Source: Nitratireductor sp. (GTDB lineage: Bacteria > Pseudomonadota > Alphaproteobacteria > Rhizobiales > Rhizobiaceae). Taken from it: 64,000 bases of DNA. The notes under the pieces were generated by a model. That model was not told where the DNA came from. It did no database searches and worked only from the letters and a program-made list of their open reading frames with translations. The stretch spans positions 1,269,619-1,333,618 of the forward strand of contig NZ_CP051236.1 in NCBI RefSeq assembly GCF_017794765.1. The letters run 5' to 3'. Both the position numbers and the translations under genes were made by a program. Shown here in pieces: positions 29,991 to 39,711 of this stretch (position 1 is the stretch's first letter; every line of letters starts with the position of its first letter).

Positions 29991-31520
29991 ATGACATTCG
30001 GCAAAACACGCGGCGCATTGCTGGCCGCCGTGCTGGCGGCGCTGCCGTTCGGCGCGATGCCGGCGCAGGCCGCAGGCACGCTCACCATTTCTTCCCCGCA
30101 GGATCCGGGAAGCTGGGATCCGATCGACACCTTCCTGGTGAACTGGTCGTCCGTCGCCACCAACATCTATGACGGTCTGGTCTATCGCGGTCCCGACACA
30201 AAGATCGTGCCTGCACTGGCCACCGAGTGGGACGTGCTCGACGAGGGCAAGCGCATCCGCTTCAAGCTGCGTGAAGGCGTCAAGTTTCACAATGGCGAGG
30301 ATTTCAACGCCGAGGCCGTGAAATTCACCTTCGACCGCCTGCTCGGCGAAGAAGGCAAAAAGGGCCCGCAGCGCTCCAACTACGCCGTGATCGAAAAGGT
30401 CGAGATCGTTGACGATTTCACGGTCGATCTGGTTCTGACCCAGCCCGATCCGGTTCTCATTACGAAGCTCGCCGGCTACGGCGCAATGATCGTGCCGCCA
30501 AAATACGTCACCGAGAACGAAGAAGACTTCGTCAACGCAAATCCCGTTGGCACCGGCCCGTTCAAGATGACCTCCTATGAGCCGAAGGTCGGCGTGAAGC
30601 TTGAGGCCTTCGCCGATCACTGGGGCGGCGCACCGAAGCTCGACGCCGTCGAGTACCGCTTCATCTCGGAGCCGGCCACCGCCGTTGCCGAGCTGCAGGC
30701 CGGCCGTGTCGACATCGTCATCCCGCCGACCATCCCGATCTCCATGGTTCCCACCATCGAGGCTGACGACAAGCTCGAAATCGTTTCCGTCACCAGCCCG
30801 ACGGTCTATGCCCTGCGCTTCAACACCGGTAACGGCATCACCGCCGATGAGCGAGTGCGCAAGGCCATGATCATGGCGGTCGACCGCAAGGCCATCATCG
30901 ACGCCGTTCTCGGCGGTCAGGCCAAGCAGATCGCATCCTTCCAGTCGGAACTGTCCTTCGGCTATGACCCGGAAATGGAGCCGCTGCCGTTCGATCAGGC
31001 AAAGGCCAGGGAGCTTTTGAAGGAAGCAGGCGTTGCTGCCGGCGCACCGGTCCAGATCGACATTCGCGGCAATGACGCCACCTTCGGTGAAGTCACGCAG
31101 GCGGTTGCGAGCTACCTGCAGATGGTTGGTCTCAACGCCACTATCAAGCCGTATGAGACCAACGTCCTGCTCAACGACATCATCCCGCAGGGCAAGACCG
31201 GCGAGATGTTCCAGCAGAGCTGGGGCGGCTGGACGCTCGATTACGACAACACCGCTTACCTGATGTACCACACGGGCGAGCGCTGGAACCCGTATGACAG
31301 CGACAAGGAGCTCGATGCGCTTCTGGAATCGCAGCGCCCGATGATCGACGCTGAAAAGCGCGAGAAAGTGCTGCAGGAGATCGCCCGTTACGCGGCCGAT
31401 CGCGCGCTCGAAATGCCGCTCTACAACCTCAATGCGATTTACGGCGTCAACAAGCGGGTGAAGAACTTCATCGCACCGCCGGACAGCCGCATGCGCCTCA
31501 ACGAGGTTGAAGTCGAATAG
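29991..31520 (+). CDS. ABC transporter substrate-binding protein, family 5
   Basis: The 509-residue periplasmic protein has a signal peptide ending near AQA-AGTL (about residue 27). It has the family 5 features KFHNGEDFNAEAVKFTFDRLL and VRKAMIMAVDRKAI. It delivers peptides or related solutes to the permease pair downstream. A GC-rich hairpin separates it from the permease genes and may keep its message more abundant. Confidence 0.93.
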   Translation: MTFGKTRGALLAAVLAALPFGAMPAQAAGTLTISSPQDPGSWDPIDTFLVNWSSVATNIYDGLVYRGPDTKIVPALATEWDVLDEGKRIRFKLREGVKFHNGEDFNAEAVKFTFDRLLGEEGKKGPQRSNYAVIEKVEIVDDFTVDLVLTQPDPVLITKLAGYGAMIVPPKYVTENEEDFVNANPVGTGPFKMTSYEPKVGVKLEAFADHWGGAPKLDAVEYRFISEPATAVAELQAGRVDIVIPPTIPISMVPTIEADDKLEIVSVTSPTVYALRFNTGNGITADERVRKAMIMAVDRKAIIDAVLGGQAKQIASFQSELSFGYDPEMEPLPFDQAKARELLKEAGVAAGAPVQIDIRGNDATFGEVTQAVASYLQMVGLNATIKPYETNVLLNDIIPQGKTGEMFQQSWGGWTLDYDNTAYLMYHTGERWNPYDSDKELDALLESQRPMIDAEKREKVLQEIARYAADRALEMPLYNLNAIYGVNKRVKNFIAPPDSRMRLNEVEVE

Positions 31521-31539
31521 TCCTCCCAGGACGTGAATG

Positions 31540-31565
31540 TCGGGGGCGGCCCGTGCCGCCCCCGA
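31540..31565 (+). promoter_or_regulatory. Intercistronic hairpin after the binding-protein gene
   Basis: A perfect 11-bp stem, TCGGGGGCGGC with GCCGCCCCCGA, closes a CCGT tetraloop. No T tract follows. Such stems often protect the 3' end of the upstream message, raising binding protein over permease. Confidence 0.6.
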
Positions 31566-31612
31566 GCCCGTGAACTTTGCGCGAGCGCGCAGAACCTATC
31601 CCGGAGGCTCTG

Positions 31613-32536
31613 GTGGCCAGTTTTCTTCTCAAACGCATCCTGCAGGCGGTGTTCGTCGTTTTCGTCGTCACCCTTACGGTGTCGTTCGCCATCCGGCTGA
31701 CCGGTGATCCGGCGCTCATGCTCTCCCAGGGTGCGGGCAGCGTCACGGAAGAAGATCTGGCGAATATCCGTCAGGCGCTCGGCCTCAACGAGCCATTCAT
31801 CGCCCAGTACTGGGATTTCATCAAAGGTCTGTTCGTCGGCGATTTCGGCCGCAGCTTCCTCGGAGGCACCTCGGTATCCCTGCTCATTTCCAAGGCTTTG
31901 CCGGCCACGCTGGCACTGGCCTTTTCCTCCTTGCTGGTGTCCATCGCGATTTCCATCCCGCTCGGCATCCACGCGGCGGTCAACAAGGGCAGGACCGCCG
32001 ATCAGGTGATCCGCATCCTGTCTCTGGTCGGGCTTTCCTTTCCGAATTTCTGGCTCGCCATCATGCTCGTCCTGGTGTTCTCGATTATGCTGCAATGGCT
32101 GCCGCCATCAGGCATGAGCGGGTTTGCCAGCTTCATCATGCCGGCAGTCACCATGGGTGTCATTCTCACCGCCACCAATGTGCGCCTGGTGCGCACGGCC
32201 ATGCTTGAGACGCTGCGTTCGCAGTATATCCAGGTCGCCCGTGCAAAAGGCCTGAGCGAGAGCAAGGTGCTCTACAAGCATGCGCTCAGAAACTGCGCCA
32301 TTCCGCTGATCACCTATTTCGGCCTCCAGTTCGGCGGCCTTCTGGGCGGCATTGTCGTCATTGAGCGCGTGTTCAACTGGCCGGGCCTCGGCACGCTCGC
32401 CTTCGATGCGGTGGCCGGACGTGACTATCCGGTCCTGCAGGCGGTCATCACCGTGCTTTCGCTGCTCATCATCGGCGTCAACCTTTTGGTCGACATCGCC
32501 TATGGGCTGGTCGATCCGCGCATCCGCAACCGATAG
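31613..32536 (+). CDS. Dipeptide-type ABC transporter permease (DppB type)
   Basis: The 307-residue permease starts at GTG 31613, five bases after GGAGG; no ATG fits. It has six membrane helices, the KRILQAVFVVFVVTLTVSF N-terminus, and an EAA loop (ARAKGLSESKVLYKHALRN). Confidence 0.92.
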   Translation: MASFLLKRILQAVFVVFVVTLTVSFAIRLTGDPALMLSQGAGSVTEEDLANIRQALGLNEPFIAQYWDFIKGLFVGDFGRSFLGGTSVSLLISKALPATLALAFSSLLVSIAISIPLGIHAAVNKGRTADQVIRILSLVGLSFPNFWLAIMLVLVFSIMLQWLPPSGMSGFASFIMPAVTMGVILTATNVRLVRTAMLETLRSQYIQVARAKGLSESKVLYKHALRNCAIPLITYFGLQFGGLLGGIVVIERVFNWPGLGTLAFDAVAGRDYPVLQAVITVLSLLIIGVNLLVDIAYGLVDPRIRNR

Positions 32537-32550
32537 GAAAGGACGCAATC

Positions 32551-33399
32551 ATGGCACAGGCTGTTTCGCGTTTGCGTCACTTCAAGAACATCGAGTTTAT
32601 TCTCGGCATCCTTCTTGCCGGAACGATGACGCTTTTGGTCCTGCTTTCACCGCTGCTCTTTCCGGATGGCGGCGAGCAGATCAACCTGACGGCACGTCTC
32701 ACAAAACCCTTCACCGACTGGGCGCACATTCTGGGCACCGATCCGCTGGGCCGCGATGTGCTGGCGCGTGTGATAACCGGCGGCAAGATTTCGCTTCTGG
32801 TCGGCTTCACCTCCGTTGCCGGCGCCGTGGTAATCGGCGTCGTCATGGGGCTGATCTCGGGCTACTACCGCGGCTTCTGGGACATGCTTGTCATGCGCTT
32901 TGCCGATGTGCAGCTGGCGCTCCCCTTCATCCTTCTTGCAATCACCTTCATTGCCATTGTCGGCGGCGGCATCACCAACACGATCATCCTGCTCATCGTG
33001 TCGCAGTGGGTGCAGTATGCCCGCCTTGTGCGCGGCTCCGTCCTGTCGCTCAACGACCGTGAGTTCATCCATGCCGCCAAGGCCATCGGCGTGCCGGATT
33101 TCAAGATACTGTTCCAGCACCTTCTGCCGAACCTCGCCGGGCCCGTCATCGTTCTGATGACGCTCAACGTCGCCACCAACATTCTTCTGGAAAGCTCGCT
33201 AACCTTCCTTGGCCTCGGTGTCGATCCGACGATCCCTAGCTGGGGGGGCATGCTGGCCGATGGCCGCACCTATCTGCAGAACGCCTGGTGGGTCAGCGTC
33301 TTTCCGGGGCTTGCAATCCTCTTCACCGTGCTCGGCCTGAACCTTCTTGGCGACTGGCTGCGCGATCTTCTCGATCCAACAGGACGCACAGAAACATGA
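32551..33399 (+). CDS. Dipeptide-type ABC transporter permease (DppC type)
   Basis: The 282-residue permease carries LGTDPLGRDVLARV and the EAA loop (HAAKAIGVPDFKILFQHLLP), with six membrane helices. It begins 14 bases after the DppB-type gene, and its stop overlaps the start of the M14 peptidase gene (ATGA, 33396-33399). Confidence 0.93.
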   Translation: MAQAVSRLRHFKNIEFILGILLAGTMTLLVLLSPLLFPDGGEQINLTARLTKPFTDWAHILGTDPLGRDVLARVITGGKISLLVGFTSVAGAVVIGVVMGLISGYYRGFWDMLVMRFADVQLALPFILLAITFIAIVGGGITNTIILLIVSQWVQYARLVRGSVLSLNDREFIHAAKAIGVPDFKILFQHLLPNLAGPVIVLMTLNVATNILLESSLTFLGLGVDPTIPSWGGMLADGRTYLQNAWWVSVFPGLAILFTVLGLNLLGDWLRDLLDPTGRTET

Positions 33400-35144
33400 C
33401 CGCGATCTTCGAAAAGACCTTCGACCGCACGCTCGACCGTCTGCTCGCCGACTACGCCACAGAAGCATGGCGCGGCGCCGAGCTGGAGGCATGGCTTTTC
33501 GAGGATGAGGCCGCGCGCCGCGCCGCCGAAAAGCGTTTCGAGGCAGCGGGCGTCACCGCCCGGCTGCACAGCGCCTACAAGCCTCTCGTCCACTTCTTTC
33601 TCGAAGAAGCGCCAGCCTCCCATACACGCATCGCCATCACCTATCCGGTCAGCTCTGCCGCGCCCGCGCAGCGTTTCCTTTTGGAAGCCTATCCGCTGGC
33701 CGGCATGGTGGACGAAGCGGAGATCGCTTTCACCCCGGCTCCGGTCGATGGCCCGCACGAATATGGCGTCGAGATCACGGCCGTGGATGGAACCGTTTCC
33801 CATCACAAGGTCTTCGCGCCGAACCGGTTTGCCGAAGATCACATTGGCGAAAAGCTTCTCTCGCCCTGTGGCTGGCTGCGCCTGCGCCATCCCGATGGTC
33901 GCGTCGTTGACGAGGCGCTCGCAACCGATTTCGAGCGCCTCTTTCACGAAACGATTGCCGCCATCGATGCGTATCCATGGGGTGAGGACGAGCCATTTTT
34001 CGACGCGCTTCACATCAGTGTTTCCATGCCGGGTGCGGACCGGCGGTTGCCGGTCGGCGAAGAGGCGATCAGCCTGCACGAAGCGCTGCACGAGGACTTC
34101 TATTTCTCGCTGCTTGAACTCTTCCAGAAGAAGTCGGGCCGCAAGCTTGGTTCGCGCGGGCTTCAGCCCGGCCAGATCATCCCTGTGATTGCTACTGGCG
34201 AAGGCGCGATCACCGTCAAGGTCGAAACCCGGCCGCTCACCACCGAACCCGCCCTTTGGCCGGCGCAGCCGCTGCACCAGGCCGTGGGGCCGTTCTCCGT
34301 CTCGATGGTCGCCGAGACGCTTGAAAAGATTGGCGGCGAGGCGTTCGAGGTGGCTTCGCGGTCCGGCCGCGCTGTTCCGGCGCGCCATGTGCGCGGAACC
34401 GATCACCCGATCATGCTGAGCGGTGGGCAGCATCCCAACGAGATTTCCGGCGTTGCCGGCGCGCTGCGCGGCGCATCGCTCTTGGCCGAGCGCGAGGAAG
34501 CGCATTTCACGGTGTCGCCGCTGGAAAACCCGGACGGCTATGCGCTTCATTATGCGCTGTGTCAGAGCCAGCCGCACCACATGCACCACGCCGCCCGCTA
34601 CACCGCGCTTGGCGATGATCTGGAGTATCGCGAAGCCGAACCCCTTTATGAAAAAGCCATTCGCCGCGAAGCTTTTTCACGCACGAAGGCGGCGCTCCAC
34701 GTCAATCTGCACGGCTATCCCTCGCATGAGTGGACACGACCGCTGACGGGCTACATTCCGCGTGGTTTCGAGATGTGGACGGTGCCGAAGGGCTTTTTTC
34801 TGGTCGCCCGTCACAAGCCCGGGTGGGCCGAGCGCACGCGTCGACTGATTGAAAAGGTGACGGCTGAACTGGCGAAGGTGCCGGGGCTGGCTGCTTTCAA
34901 CGCGGCGCAGATAAGGCTTTATGAGATCCACGCCGGAACGCTTCAGTTCGAGGTCTTGAACGGCTTCCCGATCACCATCACGGAGGTCGACCGCCACGAC
35001 GCGCCGATGACGCTCATCACCGAATATCCGGATGAGACGGTCTATGGTGATGCGTTTCGGCTGGCCCATGAAGCGCAGACCCAAACGGTGATCGCCGCCT
35101 ATGACGCGCTTCAGGAAATGATGGCGGAGAGCCTGATAGTTTAG
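33396..35144 (+). CDS. M14-family zinc carboxypeptidase-like protein
   Basis: The 582-residue protein starts at the ATG overlapping the permease stop. Residues from about 320 hold a zinc carboxypeptidase domain: GGQHPNEISG supplies the H-x-x-E zinc pair and HVNLHGYPSHEW a third histidine. EVLNGFPITITEVDRHD near the C-terminus may supply the catalytic acid. The N-terminal 300 residues are an extension I do not recognise. There is no signal peptide, so it acts in the cytoplasm. Its coupling to a peptide transporter suggests trimming of imported peptides or acyl-amino acids. Confidence 0.85.
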   Translation: MTAIFEKTFDRTLDRLLADYATEAWRGAELEAWLFEDEAARRAAEKRFEAAGVTARLHSAYKPLVHFFLEEAPASHTRIAITYPVSSAAPAQRFLLEAYPLAGMVDEAEIAFTPAPVDGPHEYGVEITAVDGTVSHHKVFAPNRFAEDHIGEKLLSPCGWLRLRHPDGRVVDEALATDFERLFHETIAAIDAYPWGEDEPFFDALHISVSMPGADRRLPVGEEAISLHEALHEDFYFSLLELFQKKSGRKLGSRGLQPGQIIPVIATGEGAITVKVETRPLTTEPALWPAQPLHQAVGPFSVSMVAETLEKIGGEAFEVASRSGRAVPARHVRGTDHPIMLSGGQHPNEISGVAGALRGASLLAEREEAHFTVSPLENPDGYALHYALCQSQPHHMHHAARYTALGDDLEYREAEPLYEKAIRREAFSRTKAALHVNLHGYPSHEWTRPLTGYIPRGFEMWTVPKGFFLVARHKPGWAERTRRLIEKVTAELAKVPGLAAFNAAQIRLYEIHAGTLQFEVLNGFPITITEVDRHDAPMTLITEYPDETVYGDAFRLAHEAQTQTVIAAYDALQEMMAESLIV

Positions 35145-35193
35145 AGCATCGGACCGAAAAGTGGAATCCGGTTTTCGGATTATTCCGATGCTC
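35144..35193. repeat. Dispersed palindrome (rhizobial intergenic type), copy 2
   Basis: Outer arms GAGCATCGGA and TCCGATGCTC (perfect 10 bp) enclose inner arms CCGAAAA and TTTTCGG with the core GTGGAATCCGG. It begins on the last base of the M14 gene. The core matches the repeat at 5255-5300. It may serve as a transcript end. Confidence 0.7.
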
Positions 35194-35247
35194 CAACTAT
35201 AGACTACCTAGATCGTCCTTTGTGCGTCCGGATGGACGCATGGCGAT

Positions 35248-35667
35248 CTAGGCCTGATCGGCCTTCTTGGCCGCCGCCTCGCTGTGCCAGGCGTGGTCGA
35301 TGGAGCCTTCCTCGGCCTTGTGGAAATATTGCGAGCAGACGAGCCAGCCCTTGAGCGGGCGCAAAAGCGCCATGCAGCTCAGGATCGTCAATGGCACGGT
35401 CGTGAAAACGTGGACCCAAAGCGGCAGTTCGAATGCCATCTGGAACCACACCCCGAAGGCGAGCGCGGGAACGGCGGCTATGGTCATGGCGAAGAAGGCT
35501 GGACCGTCGGCCGGATCGGCGAAGGAGTAGTCGAGCCCGCAGACCTCGCAGCTTTTCGCCAGCTGGAGATAGCCTTTGAAGATGTGACCCTGCTGGCATT
35601 GCGGGCAGCGGCCAAGGGTCCCCGTCAGCATCGGGTTGTCGGTGGGTGTATACTGGGCGTTCTTCAT
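35248..35667 (-). CDS. DUF983 family membrane protein
   Basis: The 139-residue protein has an N-terminal zinc-ribbon-like pair of CxxC motifs (CPQCQ, CEVCG, residues about 21-44). Two hydrophobic helices follow at about 58-78 and 85-103. This matches the DUF983 family, widespread in Alphaproteobacteria and of unknown function, sometimes near cytochrome oxidase genes (not the case here). Confidence 0.85.
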   Translation of the reverse strand: MKNAQYTPTDNPMLTGTLGRCPQCQQGHIFKGYLQLAKSCEVCGLDYSFADPADGPAFFAMTIAAVPALAFGVWFQMAFELPLWVHVFTTVPLTILSCMALLRPLKGWLVCSQYFHKAEEGSIDHAWHSEAAAKKADQA

Positions 35668-35815
35668 CGCGGCCTCTCCATTTCAGGGTGCAGTCTCATC
35701 GAAAGAAGACTGCGTGGCCATGTGACAATTCAGCTTGCGACAAAATTGCCGAAAAGTCCCGGAAATTCCGGAATTTTAGGTAAAACGCTTTCGTTTTCCG
35801 GAAAACGACGTGTTT

Positions 35816-36727
35816 TTACGTCAAAAGATTTTGCCCGTGAAAATCGTCCTTCGCGGCCTCCGCTTCGGTCTTGATGAAGTCCGTCAGCATCCGAATGCGC
35901 GGTGTGTGCGCGACGTCCTGATGGGCGATGCACCAGTAGTAGCGTTCGAGATGAATCTCTTTTGGTATGACCGGAACAAGATCGGGGTAGTGGCGTGCCA
36001 TGAAGTTCGGCATCACGCACAGCCCCAGCCCTTTTCGCGTGGCGGCAAGCTGCGCGTGAATGCTGGAGCTTTGGTAAAAGGCACGAACGCCCGGCAATAT
36101 CTCCCGATGGTAATCGAGGCCCGGCGTGAAAATCATGTCTTCGATGTAGCCGATGATGCGGTGGGAGGCCAGATCGGATTTGCGCCGCACCGGCGGGTGC
36201 TTTTCCAGATAGTCGCGGGTGCCATACAGAAACAGGCGGTACATGGTGATTTTTTCATAGTGATGTGAGCCCGCCCGATTGGTGGACAGGGTCACCGACA
36301 TGTCCGCCTCGCGGCGTGACAGTGAGACGATCTGCTGGATGATGAGGAGCTCGATCGACAGGGAGGGCAGGGAGCGCGCCAGATCGGGCAGGCGGTCGGC
36401 AAGAAAGAAATTGCCGAACCCTTCCAGCGTGCTGATGCGCACGACACCGCTGACGGAGGTTGCGTCACCGGCAAGTTCGCTCTGCACATAAGACGCCTCG
36501 CGCTCGATCACCTCGGCCCGCTCGACCATCTTTTCGCCGGCCGCTGTCAGGAGGTAACCGCGGGGGTTGCGCTCGAAGAGCCGTGTCCCCAGCGCCTGCT
36601 CAAGCCTGTCGATGCGACGTGAAACCGTAGCGTGATTGGTTCTGAGCTTGCGCGCCGCCGCAGAAAGCTGGCCCGTCCGCGCGACAGCAAGGAAATATTG
36701 GAGGTCGTCCCAGGAAAATGGTCGCAT
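35816..36727 (-). CDS. LysR-family transcriptional regulator
   Basis: The 303-residue regulator starts at MRPFSWDDLQYF; the 30 residues added by the longer frame are not LysR-like and cross an operator-like palindrome. It has a helix-turn-helix (TGQLSAAARKLRTNHATVSRR compressed in residues about 15-40) and a LysR effector domain. It is divergent from the liv-type operon at 36987 and probably regulates it. Confidence 0.91.
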   Translation of the reverse strand: MRPFSWDDLQYFLAVARTGQLSAAARKLRTNHATVSRRIDRLEQALGTRLFERNPRGYLLTAAGEKMVERAEVIEREASYVQSELAGDATSVSGVVRISTLEGFGNFFLADRLPDLARSLPSLSIELLIIQQIVSLSRREADMSVTLSTNRAGSHHYEKITMYRLFLYGTRDYLEKHPPVRRKSDLASHRIIGYIEDMIFTPGLDYHREILPGVRAFYQSSSIHAQLAATRKGLGLCVMPNFMARHYPDLVPVIPKEIHLERYYWCIAHQDVAHTPRIRMLTDFIKTEAEAAKDDFHGQNLLT

Positions 36728-36738
36728 CGATCTGTACG

Positions 36739-36763
36739 TTTTTGCACCGTGTTTGTGCAAAAA
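36739..36763. promoter_or_regulatory. Candidate LysR operator between the LysR gene and livK
   Basis: A perfect 9-bp inverted repeat, TTTTTGCAC (36739-36747) and GTGCAAAAA (36755-36763) with a 7-base spacer, lies 12 bases before the LysR start. The position suits autorepression and control of the divergent operon. Confidence 0.65.
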
Positions 36764-36986
36764 TAGAGAGTTGTGTGCGGAAAGGTCAATGCTATGACTA
36801 TAGGCATGGTCGTGCATGAGGGAAGGGAGGCCCGGTTCGCACCGGCTTCACCATCCAGATTGATCATGCCGATTTTCCTGCAGGGTGGCGTGCGGAGGAG
36901 CACGAACGCGCCTTGCGGATCTGGATAGCCGCTGCCACGCGTCTCGTGCTGGCCAGGGTTCACCGTTTTGGGAGGAAAGATCGATT

Positions 36987-38192
36987 ATGAAAATTCTTGC
37001 GCTTGCATCCATGGCCCTCATGACGGCCACCGCCATTCCCGCCATGGCCCAGGTTTCCGATGAAAAGGTGAAGATCGGCATCCTGAACGACCAGTCGGGC
37101 GTCTATGCCGACTTTGGCGGAAAATGGTCCTACGAGGCCGCGTTGATGGCGGTTGAGGACTTCGGCGGCACCGTTCTCGACAAGCCCATTGAGGTGATCA
37201 CCGCCGATCATCAGAACAAGCCCGATATCGCCTCCAACATCGCCCGTCAGTGGTATGACACTGAAGAGGTGGACGCGATCATGGAGCTGACCACCTCTTC
37301 GGTGGCGCTGGCCGTGCAGGGGATCTCGAAAGAGAAGAAGAAAATCAACATGGTCACCGGCGCGGCGACCACGGAACTGACCGGCGCGCAGTGCTCGCCC
37401 TACGGTTTCCACTGGGCCTATGACACGCATGCGCTGGCCGTCGGCACAGGCGGCGCGCTGGTGGAACAGGGTGGTGACACCTGGTTCTTCCTGACCGCGG
37501 ACTATGCCTTCGGTTACTCTCTGGAAGAGCAGACCGGCAATTTCGCCAAGTCCAAGGGCGGTGAAATCCTTGGAGCCGTGCGGCATCCGCTTGCCACCAC
37601 CGACTTCTCCTCCTTCCTGCTTCAGGCGCAGGCCTCGGGCGCGAAGGTGATCGGTCTGGCCAATGCCGGTCTCGACACGGCAAATGCGATCAAGCAGGCC
37701 GCCGAATTCGGCATCGTGGCTGGCGGGCAGCGCCTTGCGGCTCTTCTGTTCACACTGGCTGAAGTTCATGGTCTTGGCCTTGAAGCCGCGCAGGGACTGA
37801 CGCTGACGGAAGGCTTCTACTGGGATCGCGACGATGAATCGCGCGAGTTCGCCCGCCGTTACTACGAACGCACCGAGCGGATGCCCAACATGATCCAGGC
37901 CGGCACTTATTCCGCAGTGATGCAGTATCTTAAGGCCATCAAGGAAGCCGGTACGGACGAGACGGAAGCGGTCGCTGCAAAGCTGCATGAGATGAAGGTC
38001 AACGACCTCTTCGCCCGCGACGCGACGGTGGGTGCCAATGGGCGTCTGCTCAACGACATGTATCTGATGGAAGTCAAGGCGCCTGCCGACAGCAAGGAAC
38101 CGTGGGACTATTACAACGTCCTTGCCACCATTCCTGGCGAGGAAGCCTATATCAAACCGTCTGAAAGCGGCTGCTCCCTGGTCAGCCAGTGA
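36987..38192 (+). CDS. livK: Branched-chain-amino-acid-type ABC substrate-binding protein
   Basis: The 401-residue periplasmic protein starts after GGAGG and has a signal peptide cleaved near AMA-QVSD. The type I fold opens with VKIGILNDQSGVYADFGG and includes ADYAFGYSLEEQ. It is the first gene of livK-G-F-H-M-GMC oxidoreductase. The family also binds aromatic acids, amides and urea, so the leucine-type name describes the family rather than a proven ligand. Confidence 0.91.
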   Translation: MKILALASMALMTATAIPAMAQVSDEKVKIGILNDQSGVYADFGGKWSYEAALMAVEDFGGTVLDKPIEVITADHQNKPDIASNIARQWYDTEEVDAIMELTTSSVALAVQGISKEKKKINMVTGAATTELTGAQCSPYGFHWAYDTHALAVGTGGALVEQGGDTWFFLTADYAFGYSLEEQTGNFAKSKGGEILGAVRHPLATTDFSSFLLQAQASGAKVIGLANAGLDTANAIKQAAEFGIVAGGQRLAALLFTLAEVHGLGLEAAQGLTLTEGFYWDRDDESREFARRYYERTERMPNMIQAGTYSAVMQYLKAIKEAGTDETEAVAAKLHEMKVNDLFARDATVGANGRLLNDMYLMEVKAPADSKEPWDYYNVLATIPGEEAYIKPSESGCSLVSQ

Positions 38193-38203
38193 CGGGGGCT
38201 GTC

Positions 38204-38998
38204 ATGACGAAAGCGCCGGTTTCCGGCGCCGCCAATGATGCAGAGCCGCGGGTGGTGCTTACCGCCCGCGGTCTGCGGCGCGATTTTGCCGGGTTCGTTG
38301 CCGTCAAGAATGTCGATCTCGACGTGCACCATGCGAAAATTCATGCGCTGATCGGCCCGAATGGGGCCGGCAAGACGACGGTTTTCAATCTTCTGACCAA
38401 GTTTCTGGCACCCAGTGCGGGCCGCATCGAGCTCATGGGGCGCGACATAACCCACACTCCGCCGGCCAAGGTGGCGCGGATGGGGCTGGTGCGGTCGTTC
38501 CAGATCTCGGCGATCTTCCCGCATCTGAGTGTGCTCGACAATGTGCGGGTCGCGTTGCAGCGTCCGGGCGGGCTTGGCTATCAGTTCTGGCGCTCGCTGG
38601 GCAGCCTTGACCTCCTGACGCCCCGCGCGGAACAATTGCTGGAGACAGTCGGGCTTCAAAACGAACGCAACAGGATGGCGGGCGATCTCTCCTATGGCCG
38701 CAAGCGCGTTCTGGAAATCGCCACCACGCTGGCGCTCGACCCGAAAGTGCTTCTGCTCGACGAGCCAATGGCGGGCATGGGCCATGAGGATGTGGAGACG
38801 GTCGCCGACATCATTCGCGATGTTGCGAAGGATCGGGCGGTTCTCATGGTCGAGCACAATCTCAAGGTTGTCGCCGATCTATGCGACTGGATCACGGTTC
38901 TCCAGCGTGGCGAGATCATCGCTGCCGGCGATTATGCCACGGTGAGCCAGGATGAACAGGTGAAGGTGGCCTATATGGGGACTGCCCATGACGCATGA
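38204..38998 (+). CDS. livG: Branched-chain-type ABC transporter ATPase (LivG)
   Basis: The 264-residue ATPase starts at the ATG preceded by a G-rich site, 11 bases after livK. It has Walker A (GPNGAGKTT), a signature (SYGRKRVLEIA) and Walker B (LLLDEP). The signature reads SYGRK in place of the canonical LSGGQ, as is usual for LivG. It overlaps livF by 11 bases. Confidence 0.92.
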   Translation: MTKAPVSGAANDAEPRVVLTARGLRRDFAGFVAVKNVDLDVHHAKIHALIGPNGAGKTTVFNLLTKFLAPSAGRIELMGRDITHTPPAKVARMGLVRSFQISAIFPHLSVLDNVRVALQRPGGLGYQFWRSLGSLDLLTPRAEQLLETVGLQNERNRMAGDLSYGRKRVLEIATTLALDPKVLLLDEPMAGMGHEDVETVADIIRDVAKDRAVLMVEHNLKVVADLCDWITVLQRGEIIAAGDYATVSQDEQVKVAYMGTAHDA

Positions 38999-39707
38999 GC
39001 ATGGCAAAAAGCCGCTTCTTTCCGTCCGCGATCTGCATGCCTGGTATGGCGAGAGTCATGCGTTGCACGGCGTGAACCTCGACGTGGCGGAGGGCGAAAC
39101 CGTTACATTGCTTGGCCGCAACGGCGTCGGCAAGACGACGACGCTGCGCGCGATCATGGGCATTATCCGCAAGCGCAAGGGCATGATCGACTTTGCCGGT
39201 CAGGACCTGATGAACACACCGCTTCACCGCACGGCGCATGCGGGGCTCGGCTTCGTGCCTGAGGAGCGCGGCATCTTTGCTACGCTTTCGGTGGACGAGA
39301 ACCTGCTTCTGCCGCCTGTTGTCTCTGACGGGGGCATGAGCATTGACGAAATCTTCGAGCTCTTCCCCAATCTGAAGGAACGGCGCAACAGCCAGGGCAC
39401 AAAGCTTTCCGGCGGCGAACAGCAGATGCTGGCCATTGCCCGCATGCTGCGCACCGGCGTGAAGCTGCTTCTGCTCGATGAACCGACCGAAGGCCTCGCA
39501 CCGGTGATCGTGGAGCGCATCGGCGAGGTGTTGGCAACGCTCAAGGCGCGCGGCATGACGATCCTGCTGGTTGAACAGAATTTCCGTTTTGCCAGCCGCG
39601 TCGCCGACCGTTTCTACCTGATGGAGCACGGCCAGATAACGGCCGATTTCCCGGCATCCGAGCTGGAACAGCGCATGGAGGAATTGCACGAGGTGATTGG
39701 AGTTTGA
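38988..39707 (+). CDS. livF: Branched-chain-type ABC transporter ATPase (LivF)
   Basis: The 239-residue ATPase has GRNGVGKTT, LSGGEQQMLAIARML and LLLDEPTEGLAP, with the short LivF C-terminus. It pairs with LivG to power LivH-LivM. Confidence 0.93.
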   Translation: MTHEHGKKPLLSVRDLHAWYGESHALHGVNLDVAEGETVTLLGRNGVGKTTTLRAIMGIIRKRKGMIDFAGQDLMNTPLHRTAHAGLGFVPEERGIFATLSVDENLLLPPVVSDGGMSIDEIFELFPNLKERRNSQGTKLSGGEQQMLAIARMLRTGVKLLLLDEPTEGLAPVIVERIGEVLATLKARGMTILLVEQNFRFASRVADRFYLMEHGQITADFPASELEQRMEELHEVIGV

Positions 39708-39711
39708 TGAC

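Noticed and set aside
35248-35667. Possible link of the DUF983 gene to cytochrome oxidase assembly
   Set aside because: No respiratory genes are nearby; the gene stands alone between a repeat and a LysR gene.
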